Shown here: piece after piece, positions 34,401 to 48,400 of the stretch | Layout: each line of letters starts with the position of its first letter | How positions within the stretch are numbered: the first letter of the stretch is position 1 | NCBI RefSeq assembly: GCF_050908995.1 | Contig: NC_135119.1 | Location: forward strand, 26,503,001 to 26,567,000 | From: Andrena cerasifolii | Lineage: Eukaryota > Arthropoda > Insecta > Hymenoptera > Andrenidae | DNA: 64,000 nucleotides | Reading direction: 5' to 3' | Made by a program: the position numbers and the translations under genes | The notes under the pieces: model-generated | The model's input: the letters and a program-made list of their open reading frames with translations, nothing else | Database searches by the model: none | Told to the model about the DNA's origin: nothing

Positions 34401-36406
34401 AATTTCGAAATTTAAGAAACGGGCCTGATCTTAGCTGTCGGTCTGGACAAACTTCTTCGTTAAAAGAAATGATGGAATATTTAATGTGCGACGCTACTCG
34501 TTCTTCGCGAGACTGATTCTTTTAAAGAAGAAAAGCATGTGGTCGGTGGAATTTCGTTGCGAAATTTCTCAGTCCCGTTGTTGCTTAAAAAAGTGTATGC
34601 CGATTGCGATCGACGTTCGGGCAGTTGCGACTCGGTGCTTTCGTCGAGTTTACAAAATTTAAAAAAATAAAACGTACAAAAAGCGTACATCTAAAATAAC
34701 ACTACCCCTCTCCTCTGACTATCAGCGAACCTTTTACAGTTAAAACTTTCAAGCTATAATCGTAGCGCCTCGCGGTAATACCAGTCGACAATAAAAATCG
34801 GAGTTAACAACATTCTTTTCTCGATAAGAAGGAGACACACACGTAAAAAAGTAAATACACAGTCGCATTTTTTTCTCAGCTCCCAGGTGGGCCCTCCATC
34901 TCCCTCTCTACTTGATACGCCCAACCTGAAAGCCTCAATTAGATTATCATACTCTATTTTAAATTACAATAAATGGTACTATTATAGTAGTGTAAAATGT
35001 CACTGCAATATTATATATAAATGTATCGCAGCAGCGAGATAGTAGGTCGATGCGAGTAGATAAAGTAGCGATTTGCTGGCCGGCGCAGAATCGTTGGGTG
35101 GTCCTGTTTCAGCTACAATATTTTTTTTTATACCATTTCTTATTTTTTTTAATATTTCTCTTTATAAGTACAATTACAGTCCAGTAGAAATTGTGTTGCG
35201 ATTAGAAACAAAAAAACCAACGTTTACCGTGAGACTTTCCCAACGAGTCCGGCGCCCAACAAGCGTTCCACTCTTTGTGAAATCAATTCGCGTTTTGGTC
35301 AGTGTGAAAAAATAAAAATAATAGTTCTTTTATATTCTGCAAACTACTGTGGACCGCGTCGAAATTGATATTTTGTTATTTGGTTGTCGTTTGTTTCCCT
35401 CTTGTTCACACGGGATGATTGTTTGCTTCTCTCTTTTCTTTCGTTTTTTTTTTTGGATTTTTCATTTTTTTCTTTTCGTTTGCTTTCGCGCACCGCCTCG
35501 CGCTCGCGGCTCCCTCGGCGCGAGCAGGCGGGGAGGAGAGCAGAGGCGAGGCAGAGATGGCATTCCGAGGGGAAAACGAGCCTGTTTTGCCGATCGAGCG
35601 CTGAAACGGACGATCGCGCTTCGCACCCCCCCCCCCAACGAAACCGTACGATAGAAACCTCGTTTAATTCGATTCACGTGATCTCTCTGTGAAGCAATTT
35701 CTGGCTCGTCGTCGTCGCTTGATCATCGGATCGAGTACAGTTTCCCTCGTGTGCGGCAACAACCTGGATCTCTTTAATAATGAATGTAGCAGTATTTGTT
35801 TTTGTTTTTTAAATCTGGAAATTCTTGATCTTCGTCGGATATCAGTTTTGCATTTTTATATATATATATATATGTATTTAATATGTATATATATATACGC
35901 ATAATGGAATTAGCTAGCGCCGCTAATTCAGCTCGATTCTTTTTCTTTCGAATCTGAAAGCAAACAAAGGAGAGGCTCGTCAATTAGGGGGAGGGGCAGT
36001 GAGACACGTGTTATTCGAGGGATCGTGTATACGTTTCTCCACAAGAGACATTTCGCCAAGTGTTCACAGATCGAGATCGACGAATCTTCACGCAACTGTT
36101 TGCTAGCTCAACCCAAGAATTTCAATTTCAAGGAAGAAAATAACTCATAAATTACAAAAGGTATGAAGGAAAAGATTGAAAGAGAATCTCTGCTATTTCT
36201 GAAGACCTGTAAATCGCTAGGAGATTATCTTAAAAATTCCTCTGAATTCCTTAACAATTCTGCGAAGTTCCATCAAAATTGGTCTGTTAACACTTACTCA
36301 GCGTCCCTAGTCAGTGTGTTTTATAATTGTTTCGTAATTCCAGGAGCGATACAAATACAAGAGGGAAGGAGAGAGAGAGAGAGAAAGAGAGAATCAGGGG
36401 TTCTTA
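31464..36406. other. Gene-free region, 3' flank of Mcr and of the VAT1-like gene
   Basis: I recognise no coding exon. Part of the right side is presumably the 3' UTR of the VAT1-like gene (minus strand), whose end cannot be fixed because many TTTATT hexamers occur (for example 33782 and 31578). Low-complexity tracts: (TA)n at about 33796-33820 and 35857-35895, a GA-rich tract at 36360-36395, a C10 run near 35628, and a GC-rich patch at 35490-35600. A 24-bp motif near 31893-31920 recurs at 50348-50373. Confidence 0.45.
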
Positions 36407-39400
36407 TTATTTACCGCTGTCAGATTTGTCTTCAGACGTGCCGTTTGTCAATTCAGGCTCTTTTTTCTTTTCGCCCTCCTCGGACTCTACGCTCGACGCT
36501 TTCTTCTCCTCCTGGTTGGCGGCCTTCTTGTCCTTCGCCTTGCCCTTAGCCGGCGTCGCCGGCTTCGGCTTCGGCTCCATGCTGGGGTCCAGCACGATCT
36601 TGCCGATGTTCTTGCGGTCGTGCATCTTCTGCATGGCCTCGGGCACGTCCTCCAGGGCCCACGTCGAGTCCACCATCGGCTTTATCTTGCCCTCGTTCCA
36701 CATAGCGAACACCCGCTCCACTGCTCGCCGGACGAACGCGTGGCTGCCGTGCTGGTACATCAGATGGCGGAGATTAAGGCCGGAGAGGGTCTTGTTCTCG
36801 TCGAAGAGCTTGATGGGCGACACCTTGTCCACCTGCCACCACTGGAAAACGTCAAGCATTAGTAAAACTTGAAGGTTTGCTTAATGGAACGCTGGGTCGC
36901 AGGTATTTATGGTATTGCAGCATTAGTTCTTGAGAATTAGTTCAAGCGGAAGAGCTTCCTGGGATAACAAATAACTCGGCCTACTATTTATTATCTTCAT
37001 ATAGTATTTATACAATATATGCACTAATACGTGCTCTACGCATAAGTAAAGAAATAATTTTCAACCGCATAGTAACTGTAAAAAAAATCGTCTAGTTTCG
37101 AGCGTCTCAGGGTGGCGTAACCCTTTAATAAGGGTACAAGAGGTACACCTCATGCCTTTTCAATCTGTCTCGAGGTTCCATTACAATTTAAATCTCGTCG
37201 GAAAGGGGGAAAAACACAAGCGACCTTGAAATAACCTTGACACCTTAATCTACATAACAACTCCCTTCCTATGAAACTTCCAAAGCCCTTCAAGCTCCTT
37301 CCACCCCGATAACTTCAATTTCGACCCTCCTATCCATTTACAAATTAACACAAATCCCTCTACACGAAAGCCTGCTACTAATAAACGCATCCTATCGCTA
37401 TCGCCAGCACACCAGTGCCTTCCACTAAATGGCACAGGCAGCTAAAATCGAAGTCCCGGTTACGTACTGATCGCGCTGCCGAGAAGAAGCTCTTGGTCTC
37501 TCCGGTGACCACATTACTGGACCCGTAAAGGATGTATTTCCCCATAGGCTTCAGCAACGCATACCCCTTGTTGCATTCTTCGCCGCACAGGCAATCCAGG
37601 ACAATGTCCACGCCCTCCGGGGAGATCCTGCAGCAGAGACAGCAAGTGAGTAGAAAGAAGTGCCAAGATGGAATCGATTAAGACCGCTGGGGCTAACGTT
37701 ATCGGCTACGTACTTTCTGACTTCGTTGCTGTAATCTGTACCGCGCTCCAGGAGATGATCAATAGTGCCAGCTGCCTTCAGGGCCTCGTGCTTCGACTTG
37801 CTGCATACGCCGAAGATGGTCACGTCCTTCACGGTCTTGGCAAGCTGCACCACTGCTTGGCCCTAGGATTTAAAAGTCAGTGTTAATATCGTGGATGGTG
37901 CTTTTATTTTATTTTCATCTGGTGTACAGTAGCAGCGAAAGAATTGTGTCTTAGAATTTATATCCCACTGATCAGGGGCTTCCCAAATTAAAGTATAAGT
38001 TTCAATTTATTTTTAAGGGGGCATCCCGGTCTGCGAGCCCACAATTTAAGCGATTTTCGGGAATTTATTGCGAAGGAAAGAAATATAGTAATGGTATGAA
38101 AGTTTTTTTTTTCTATTTATTAAACTACGTTTAGACAGCAAGTGAAAAATATAAAAGTAGTGAAATTAATATTTTTGAAATGCTTTTAAAAGCGATCTTG
38201 ATATGTTTGAAAAGTGATTATCTTCAAAATTAATAAGATGGTGGACGAAAATGTAAACAAAAATTATTTATCGGCGCGCAAACAGGAATGGCCCCTTAAA
38301 CCACCACTGTATTAGAACCAAAAGCGGGGTCACGATGAACCCTCAGAAGTCAAACAGATCCAGTTTTTACAAATTTCCCAGCTTCGGTACTTAAAAACAT
38401 AACTGCAGTAAACTCTCGCTATGGGCTCGTCTCAACTATGCGTTAAACGCTCCTCGCTGTCCCCATCATTTATTGGAATCCTTCGGTTCAGAGTCAGAGA
38501 ACCCGAGAGAAAGCAAAGAGTCAACGCGAAAGAGTTACCGGCTGCGGAAGAGAGAAAGCATGATACTTTGTCTCGCTTCGCCTTTCGCGTACCTACTCTA
38601 TCGCGCGCGCCATCTCTCGGCGGCTCGGAACCGTCGACGCATGCGTTAAGCGCTCGCCCATAGTTTACCGAGTGTCCAACGCACGAACTAACTCCCCTCG
38701 ATCATTTATTTTAGCTACAGTTGATCAGTTTAGCTCCTGAGAGACTCAATGATCCCTCCAAATATTACAAGCCGAGTTCAACGTCTACAGAATATATTTC
38801 CACGGTCCCTCTGCGATGCGAGAGTTATATACGCGACAACTTAATCTAGCGTCAAGAATACAGCCGTCTATTTGGCTCGCTACTAATTGAGCGTAACAGG
38901 TGTGTGCCGCGAACACTGCCCGTCGAACCCCGGTAATGACAACTTGCCAGCGTTTCGCCGGCGGTCAGGCGTAGCGTCGAAGTATACCCCAGATATAAAT
39001 CACTTTCTTATCGCGTCCTGGAAGCTCGTAATCCCATTATCCAGAAGCGTTTCTGTGGACTGGCGCGCGGCGTAAGAAGCGCGGGCTGCGTTACATCAAG
39101 AGGGGTAAAAATTGAGCGAAGCTGCGGGAGATTTTCAACAGAAGCGGCATTCATTATTTCCGAGAATCGAGGAGCCGGAACGGTTCTTCCTCTCTACTGG
39201 CCTGGGCTCTGTCCGTTGTCGGGAGAATTCGATACCCAATAACATGACCGATCCCGGGGGCCCGGGCGGCGCCGGGGAGAGGGGAGGACGCACTCCGGGC
39301 AAGAGGCACAAGAATTTCAGAGGGGGAGGAAGGGAGAAAAAGCGGAGAGGCGGCCAGGAAGGGAAAGAGAACGAGTCCGGACCGGAATGTTAAGAAGCCG

Positions 39401-42400
39401 CTCTAAATTGTACGTCATAAAGGGGCCACTGACAATGAGGGAGATTAACGTGGCTGCGGAATACGATCGGCGCATAATTCGTCGATTCAAGCTAATGATA
39501 ATAAATACGATATTACGTAGTGGCGTATATACAGGACCCAAGGATGAGTTTTATAATACTCCGGAGCGTTGCGTTGCGAGATCGACTGTCCGCAGGATAC
39601 GTTTGATCGGGTGAATGCGGTAGATAGGGTTGCCAACCGTACTATATTATATAGTATTGTACTATATTTTTGTCTAGTGTACTACAGGGACTCGCATTAA
39701 TATTCGGACACTTTTTAAAATCGCATAACTTTTTTAGAATTGGTCCAAACGACTTGAATTTTTTTGAGAAGCTAGAAGGATTAGTTTGCTAACTGACGCG
39801 TTTCGTCGTTTTGAAAAAAAATGTATTTGGTTGGAATAGCGAGAAAAATAGTAAAGGTCAATTTTTAAACTTTTTTCTGTGAGCTTGTAATGAAAATTAA
39901 AAAAAAAAACGTTTGTAGATTGCAGTAAGTTGTATACGTGCCTAAAATTTCATCAAATTCGGTTAACGTTGCTCCGAGCTACAAAATCGCTGATTTCGGG
40001 AATTTCCGTGATTCTCAACCTTATTCTGCGATCTTTAAACGTCTGTAGCTCGGAGCAACGTTAACCGATTTTGATGAAATTTTAGGCACGTATATAACTT
40101 ACTTAAATCTACAAACGGGTTTTTTGAATTTTCGTTACAAGCTCACAAAAAAAGTTTAAAAATCGACCTTTACTATTCTTTTTGCTATTCCAACTAAATA
40201 CATTTTTTTTTCAAAACGACGAAACGCGTCACTTAGCAAACTAATCCTTCTAGCTTCTCAAAAAAACTCAAGTCGTTTGGACCAATTCTAAAAAAGTTAT
40301 GCGATTTTAAAAAGTGTCCGAATATTAATGCGAGTCACTGTATATACTGTTAGAAAAATATATAGTATGCAAAAATACTATATTTCCGACACATCGAAAA
40401 AATTCTACAATCTTTGCTTATTTCTTATTTTATGATTTTTATGGCAACACCAAAACTTTAATCTGCGAAATTAAACTTTAACAGAGAGGATTTTTTCTAT
40501 AACGAATATGAAGTGGCGGGAAGAGAGAAACAGAGCCAGTCTATCACTCATAAAAAATGTTAATTTGGACGTTCAGTGCAATCAAACTTTTAACATATTT
40601 CTTAAAGACAGTCAATTAATTAATAATATAAAATGCACACAAAAATTTACACTCAGTTTAATGAAGATTTATTTTGCACCACTTTCCTCTGAAAAGTACT
40701 ATATTTTTTCACGATGTACTATATTTTTTTATATTTTCTCGAAAAAAACCTGGCAACCCTAACGGTAGACTATGTAGTATTTCTGTGTAATATTCATCTA
40801 TGTACTAGTGGAATAGGGTGAATGGGACTATTTGGGAATGAGAAACTAATAAGGAAATGTTGCCTACCCGAAAATTCTGATTTCAGTGAAACTGTGTCAC
40901 TGCAGAGTATTTTGAAGTATGCAAAAGGGAATTTAAATTTTCTGTGGAGATTACTTTTACTATCATTAGTATTACAAGCATTACTGTAGCTTTATTTTCC
41001 TTTTGGTAGTGTGATAGAGCATACAAAACTGAACAATTCTTATATTTAATTTAACTTTGTTTATAAAAAAGAAAAATCGGGATTACTTTAAGTGCTGATT
41101 TCACATTTCACCTCCTCAGAGTGAACTGCCGCAGAAAAGAAATTGCTCCCTGCACACGAATTTCCATTATTCCCTACATTCACGCGAAGTTTCATTAAAA
41201 TCAGAATTCTCGAGTTGGTAACATTTCCCTTTCCCCTATCAATATATAAAATACTACCCACTATTATGTGCAAGATATACATAAGACGTACAACACAGCC
41301 CCTACCAGTGTCACCGAAAATCATCCATTACCCCTGGACTGCTGAAAATTCGAGCTCTCAGGCGTCCGCCGCGTGCGGGTTCCCTCTACTCCCATCTCCT
41401 AACCACAGTCGCCGAACGCCCGTGGGGCGTTTCCCGCACCGAAGGTGCTCCCCACAAACTACAAAAAAATCGAGACCCTCAATCCCAAAGATCACACGCA
41501 CACCAAAATTCCTCGCGGGCCAAAGAACATCTACCAGCATCCACCCCGAGTGTAAACACGTTAATTATCCCAGGTAATCCCGCCGGGGTCCCCTAATCCC
41601 GCGCAACGAGAAAATACGCGGGGATTTGCGGAACGACCTAATACGGCCGGATCCGCGCTATATGAAAGATATCGCGCGCGGTGGAACTGGTTGCCCATGA
41701 AACTCGTGGTAACGCGTTAAGACCACGCGTGTGCGAACACGGGGAGTAATGGGAGCCCGCGGGAGGTAAAGGGGGAGCACTCGGGAGCCGACGGGTTGCC
41801 TTTTCGCAGGGGCGAGAGCGAGGAAAGTCCGACGTGATCAGGAAATGCAATTTTTCGAGTCAAGTGCTTCTTCCAGCTTTCTCCGGTGTACGTGACTCGG
41901 GTCTGTCCAGGGGGAAAGGGGGCTTTCCTCGATGATATACAACCACCCCCCTCTGACAGCCAGGGGTGGTTCGAGGTTTTCGAGAACGAGACCAAAGCTT
42001 TCGCCCAAGGATCGCCGCACTGTGCATTGTGCTGCTTGCTCGCTGTCTTCTCTATTCCATTCCTAAGCGCAACGGAGCGTTTCGAGCGCAAGAAATAGAA
42101 CGTGCTTCTTTGTTAACTACGCGATACTTCACTGGCTCGCTCTCATTTATTTCCACCGGCTGTTGCGTGCTCCTTTTTAACCGACTTCGTCTTTGGTTCC
42201 AGTTGCTCGCAATGGCCCGCTACGGAGCGTACAGCGAACAGAGGTTCCTGGAGGAAATTTTTCTGGATTGTGACGAATCGGGGGTAAATGTAGGAGCAGC
42301 GTGATTCAAACGCGGCCTAGTGATTCTTGGCAGCCTGAATGGGCAGGGCACGTATATAATATTACCGGTTAATGATCATTAAAAAAGTTGTTTTATATTT

Positions 42401-45400
42401 CTTCATTTTGTGGAAGAAGGGCCTAAGAGGGCTACAATTAAAATTAATTTTTAATGATTCATTTATCAGATAATTCACATTTTAATAATACAACTGCAAA
42501 GGAGATATGTCAGATTTTTGAATAGGGGAGAACGGGGCGAAGTGAAGCTCGGGGTAAATGAGCTTCCTTAATTTATTCTTTAACAATAGAATGTATTTAC
42601 AAATTTTTGTGACGTAACAAATGCGTGTAATACCACAATGAAAATTATGCACATTCAGGTATCGAAAAATGGAAATTTCATTTAAAATTAAGAATGAAGT
42701 TTTAGAGACTTCCAATTGGTTTTCTTTTCAATTTCAATTTCAAATTCATTTAAAATTAAAAATGAAGTTTTAGAGACTTCCAATTGGTTTTCTTTTCAAT
42801 TTAGGTTTATAGATAAATGAGTGTTAAATGTGTTATTTTAACTCCAAATTTTTTTCTGCGCGTTTGTAACATGCTTATAAACATACGTGCACTCGCGTTT
42901 GAGAAAACATTAATCCTAACATTATTAATTAATTAATTAATTTTCCACTGAGTATATACATGGGGTAAAGTGATACCTCTTGCATCATTTCTTTCAAGTT
43001 GATTTTTTAATATACTCCAAGTTTATTTTAAGTATTGCCATTTATCAATAGTAATGTTTTAATTATATTATAAATCTGTAATTTCGACGAATTCTTACCC
43101 CCTCCCACCCCCAGTATAAGAATTCGTAAGACTTGATATTCCAACCCCCTGCTTACGTAATATTTTCCACCCTTAATTCTGTTTAGTTATTAAAATTCTT
43201 TTAAAGGTTTATATAATTCATTCAACTCGGTTTCGGGGAATTTAAACTAAAACTACTTTTCTGGAACATTAATGACAGAATTTGTATTTATTTAAAATTA
43301 GGTTAAGCAATATTACGTAAGACGCTACCTGACTCCCCCACGCTTGTAAGAAAACGTAAGAAATTCGCGCACCCCCAACCAGAAAAAGCTTTACGTAATT
43401 TAAGGATGACCCCTTGTTGGGCTGACTACCTCGGACGAGAATTTTCTGTTTCGTTCAAAGCCCTGGGTAGATTGTACGCGCGAAAAACTGAGTGCGAAGG
43501 GACCCACGCAGGGTAATGCGATTTTATTCCGTGAATGGGCCGGCTTCGCTTCTCGTTAGCGCGTCTACCCGCGTTTTCCAAACTTCGAGCGATCCGAAGA
43601 CAATGGCATCCACGTGTGACTGTGGATCTCCTTGTTCGGCGAACAATAGTTTAATCCAGGGCCTCTAATTCTGGGCTGCCAGACGTGGAAAACGCAATTC
43701 ACGTTTATATCTCCGGCCAGCGTTGCCAACGATGGGAGCAGACTCTTTAGCAGTTTGAGTGATCTAAATACAATAGTATCTGTGAGTGTAGACTCAGTTG
43801 CAAAGTGAGCAACGCTTCGAGGAACAATTGTCTCGAGAGGAAATTCAAGGATCTTCCATTAGAGTCTACGAATTCTACGTCGTTGCGCAGCTCGCTGGTG
43901 TATTTAGTTACTTGGCAATTAAAACAGCAGGGCGCCCTTTAATTTCAACCCCAGGGTGAAGAGATTTAAGTTCTTCCTAGTAAAACTTTCGGCTGATTGC
44001 GACGCGAAGACTAAACTCTGAATACTTCTACCAAATTAATTTGGATAAATATATTTTAATCTACGCTTCAAGGGCTAATATTTCAGACCACTACCCTTTG
44101 ATCCTTGCGATTAAAATCTTGCACAGGGTGAGGCGACTGACTCTACCACATTAACCCCTGAAAGGGTGATTCTCCTGTAACAAATCCCAAAATTTAAGAT
44201 TTTTTTAAAAAAATACTATTGTTAATATTGCATTAAATATTGGATAAAAAAATATTTTCTGCAAGTTTAAAGATGCCTCATTATATCACAAAAGAGTTTA
44301 ATCTAATATGACCAAAAGTTTTTTTTAAAAAAATTCTTAAATATCAGTTACTTTTGGGGCTGTTAGACGAGATTTTAAAATCTACCTCCGCAATACGTTT
44401 CTTGCGAACAGTCTCGAAATTCTATCTCCGTAATATTAGTACGTTCAATGGAAACGTAACTGCTTTACGCTTTTTTTCGAAACATTGTTTCATCCCAGTT
44501 TTTAAACATTAATACAGTAAAATTGAAACATAAAAAAGGGGTGTAGTATTTGAACATTTTTCTGAAATTTAGTGTGGCGTTAAGGGGTTAAATTACTTTT
44601 AATTATAAATTGCAGGGGCAAACAAAAAACTAATTATTACACTGTACTCCTCCGTTCATACCACGCAACATTTCTTTAAAACCTTTTCTCATATAACAAA
44701 CACTTCGCAAGTAATTTAAAGTGGTAGAATTAGGTGACTCCCCTGTACAAGTTTGAGTAATTTAAATTGCAAATTTGGAACCTGCACGCATTAATGTACT
44801 GCGCAATATTTTTGTTTTGAGCAGCTCCGGATAAATTCGCCACAAAAAGAAATAAAACCTTATCAACTGAATAACTAGGTACTTACTACTTATTGTGTGA
44901 AAATGAATATTTTCCAATTACTATTCTCTTTTCAATATTAGGAGGACATTCCTATCAAATCGCTGAAAAAACAGCGATCTTTAGAATTTTTTTTCAAAAA
45001 AGTTTACAACTTGCAGTAATAAAAAAACTTTATGGTCGTTCTTTATTCGTTGTTCAAGGATATAAAAACTTTTTTTTTCATTTTCCTGTAATGGTTAGAA
45101 TTTTACGTGGCGCTCAGTGCACTGCTGCAACAAAAGAGGCGTAAACGGTAGACAGTAGAACTCGAATTGTCAGAAATCAAAAAGATACCAAAGATATTCT
45201 TATAGGTTGTATCGATCACTATCGCATCACCCTTTAAGAAGGCAAATAAAGCAAACTGGCGGTGTTTGGGTACACGTTTGAACGCAAACGTGTGAAAAAA
45301 GGGGTAAATCTAAGCCTAAAAATGTTAATAACGAAGAATTATGACCTCTAAAATTGATGGCCAAAGGCTGATGCGATAGTGAATTCAATTATAAAGAAAA

Positions 45401-48400
45401 TGCCACCCAGATTTCTGGAACTGGTTCATAATTTCTTTTGTTCTGCTGTCTACCGTTCGGAAACATCATATTTCAAGAGAAACGCGTTTAAGGGGTCATT
45501 CTACTTTGATCAACCGAAAAATGAAGCTATATTTAAAGATTTTTTTCTCAATAAATACAACATATAATGAAATAAATCTTTTTGGAATTTATTAAGCTAC
45601 TCTTATATTACACAAAAAAATGAAAAAGATTTCTTTTTAATTTGTTTCATATGTTTTTTATAGCGTATATATGTAACACCTACAAAAAAGAGGTATGTTC
45701 GTGGCGTAGGTGATTTCCCGGCTCAGGCTTATCTGAATTAAAAAAATTCGAAGAGATTCTTAATCTGTATGAGTGTCGCTATCACCCGTAGCTGAATTAA
45801 CAATTTTTGTCGAAAAATGACCGAGACTTTTCTCGGGGAATATTCGAGGAAACACTCTTTTGGGGAGCTTTTTCTTTCAAACCGGCGCCGTTTTGTTATT
45901 CCTCAATGAAATTCCGAAAAGATTTATTTCATTGCACGTTGTATTTATTCAGAAAAAATATTTAAAAATAGTTTCATTTTTCGGCCGATCAAAGTAGAAT
46001 AACCTCTTAAAGTTTTGCTTGCATGTTGCCGACGTTCGAAGGTCGAGATGCTTCTATCGTTCTATAATCCATATCGTTACGAATTTCATCTTACAACATT
46101 TACCGAGTATTCTTCAGATACTATACTATAGATGTATGCATAAAGAAAAAATTGATTTTCTTAAAATTTTATTAATTTGAATTATTTGTACAAAAACACA
46201 CTTTTATAAGGGTTATCCGAGACACAAAAAGGAAAAGAGATTCTTAAACTATATGAATGTGGCTATGGGTGGTAGTAGATTTATCGCCGTATCTGTTACC
46301 GTTCCATTTTTATTTAAAGAAGTTTTCCAGATTTTCAGGCACCATCTTTCTCAGACTCAAATCAGGGCGCGCTTCATCTTCTTCAAAAGGCCAGCAGTTT
46401 AACATTTTTTTATTTTACTTAACGCATGTACTAGCACAGACAGCCACATTCATATAGATGACATCACATGTAAGAATCTCTTTTCCCTTTTGAGTGCTCG
46501 GATAACCCTTACAGTACTTTTCGTCAGCGCCAGGTTCACCGGATCATTTTTCACCGCTCTGTATCCGCCATGTTTTTTTTTCACCGTCACACAAAAATTC
46601 AGAACAGTAGTTCAAGATACAATAAAACAGCCTGCCAAACCTCAAATTAGTTTGTCGAACCGTTTTTGTACAAAAAATTCACAAAGAATTACCTATTTTT
46701 CGGCCCAACAAGGCGCAATCCCCCCTAACTCCAAAGTAATAATTTTCTTATAATAAATATTATAAATATTCCATAGCTTCTTCTAACTTCCTTCAAGCTG
46801 GTAAAGCTGGAGCTGCAGCCCTCTTGCTGCAAGGTCCTGACTTATAAATAAATGTTCAAATTCCCAATCTTCTCACCACCCAAAATTCACACCAACACTA
46901 ACAACCACCACAAGCAGCTTCCAATTTAAAATGTGCCCACTTCGACCCCCCGAAACTATGAACTTGACCCGCGATCGACGTCCCAACTACACACCACCTT
47001 GCCCCACACCCCAGAGACACTGAATACGCAACGATTTCCCCTTAACTCCCGCGCCCAGACACCATCGCACACCCCGTGTGTATCCTTTGTAACGAGCTTA
47101 AGCAATCCGTAGACAATACGGGAGGCGGCCCCGTCCAGTGTATATTTAATTACTCCGTAAACAACGGGCCTGAATAGGAATGGCCTGGCGGGTACCAGGA
47201 AGCCGGAGACGCGAAATCGAATTAAAGCCCGCCGTGTGAACGGGGCTTAAAGGCGGGGGGGAAGTAACCACTCCGGGGCGCAGTGTCGGCGGCGGTGGTG
47301 TGGTCTCAGACGGGCGCGGCCCGGTGACGGTGGTCGATGAGAGAGCGAAGGGTTGCCAGGCAACCCTCGCGCCCCCGTGTCGTCCTCCCCCGCCGCGCGG
47401 CGAGCCAGCATCCCCCGCAGACTTGCCTCGTCTCAACTTCCAACGGCACAGGTCTGCGGGGGGCGAATGTAGTTAGCTTCGAGTCTAACCTGTTGAGCCG
47501 TATTGATCCCGACAGGACGTTCCTCTAGCCTCCTCTCCTCTCCTCCCTCTCGATGTCGTCGAACGAGAGAAAAGACAAGGAGAGAGAGCGGAGCGCCTCG
47601 CGGATGACTCGGGGCGACCCGCTCGAAATCGCGGGGCGGCAACCTTGTCGTCCCTCGTTGCGACTCCCATTCGTACACGACTGTTTTAGCCTCGGTTTTA
47701 GTTTCCCTCTTTTCAGGGCTCCAGACATTCTGCTCGATTTTTCGGCTCCCCGTGGTTGAGTATTTCGGTGGGTGGATGGGCAGGAGCTCGCTTCTTATCG
47801 GCCGGGGTAAGGGTTAAGGCGAATTCGTACGTGTCGGTTTAGTGGAGTCAGTGGGGAGAAATATTGTTTTTTTTTTGTTTTTTTTTAAGGGGGTAGTTTG
47901 TGATGCTTGTCTGTGGCAGTTATTGATGGTGGGGAAAGAAATCGAGCACATGTCACGTATGCATTCACTTTCGTTTCTTTGTACCATTAATTGCTAATAT
48001 AATAACACGCACGTTTTTCACCGAGCTGAATCATATTAACCCTTAGCTGGCATCCTGCGGTCGGTGTTGGCCCTAAGCACGCAAATTTCGCTGCAAAATT
48101 TTTGGTCGTCTAACAAGGGAACATCCCCAATCCGAAAATTCAAAAAATTCTGAAACTTTGTGAATGTGTAGGGAATTTCCTCCTGATTACAACGAAATTT
48201 TTGTTTGCTGCCCAAATTCACTCTCAGGGGGTATAATTGACCCCTGAAAATCCGGTTATTTTCCGATTTTGTGTTATAACTCGTGAACCGTAAAATATTT
48301 TTTTTACCAAATGATAGATCTAATTAAAAGAAATAACATTTCTCTTGAAACTTTTTTTCTTTCTCTTACAGTTCCCGAGTTATTTTCAGGGGTTAATTAC

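Noticed and set aside
41143..41577. 144-residue plus-strand frame in the VAT1 intron
   Set aside because: The Pro/Thr/Arg-rich product looks like translation of a skewed non-coding stretch; other frames overlap it, and no family features are seen.
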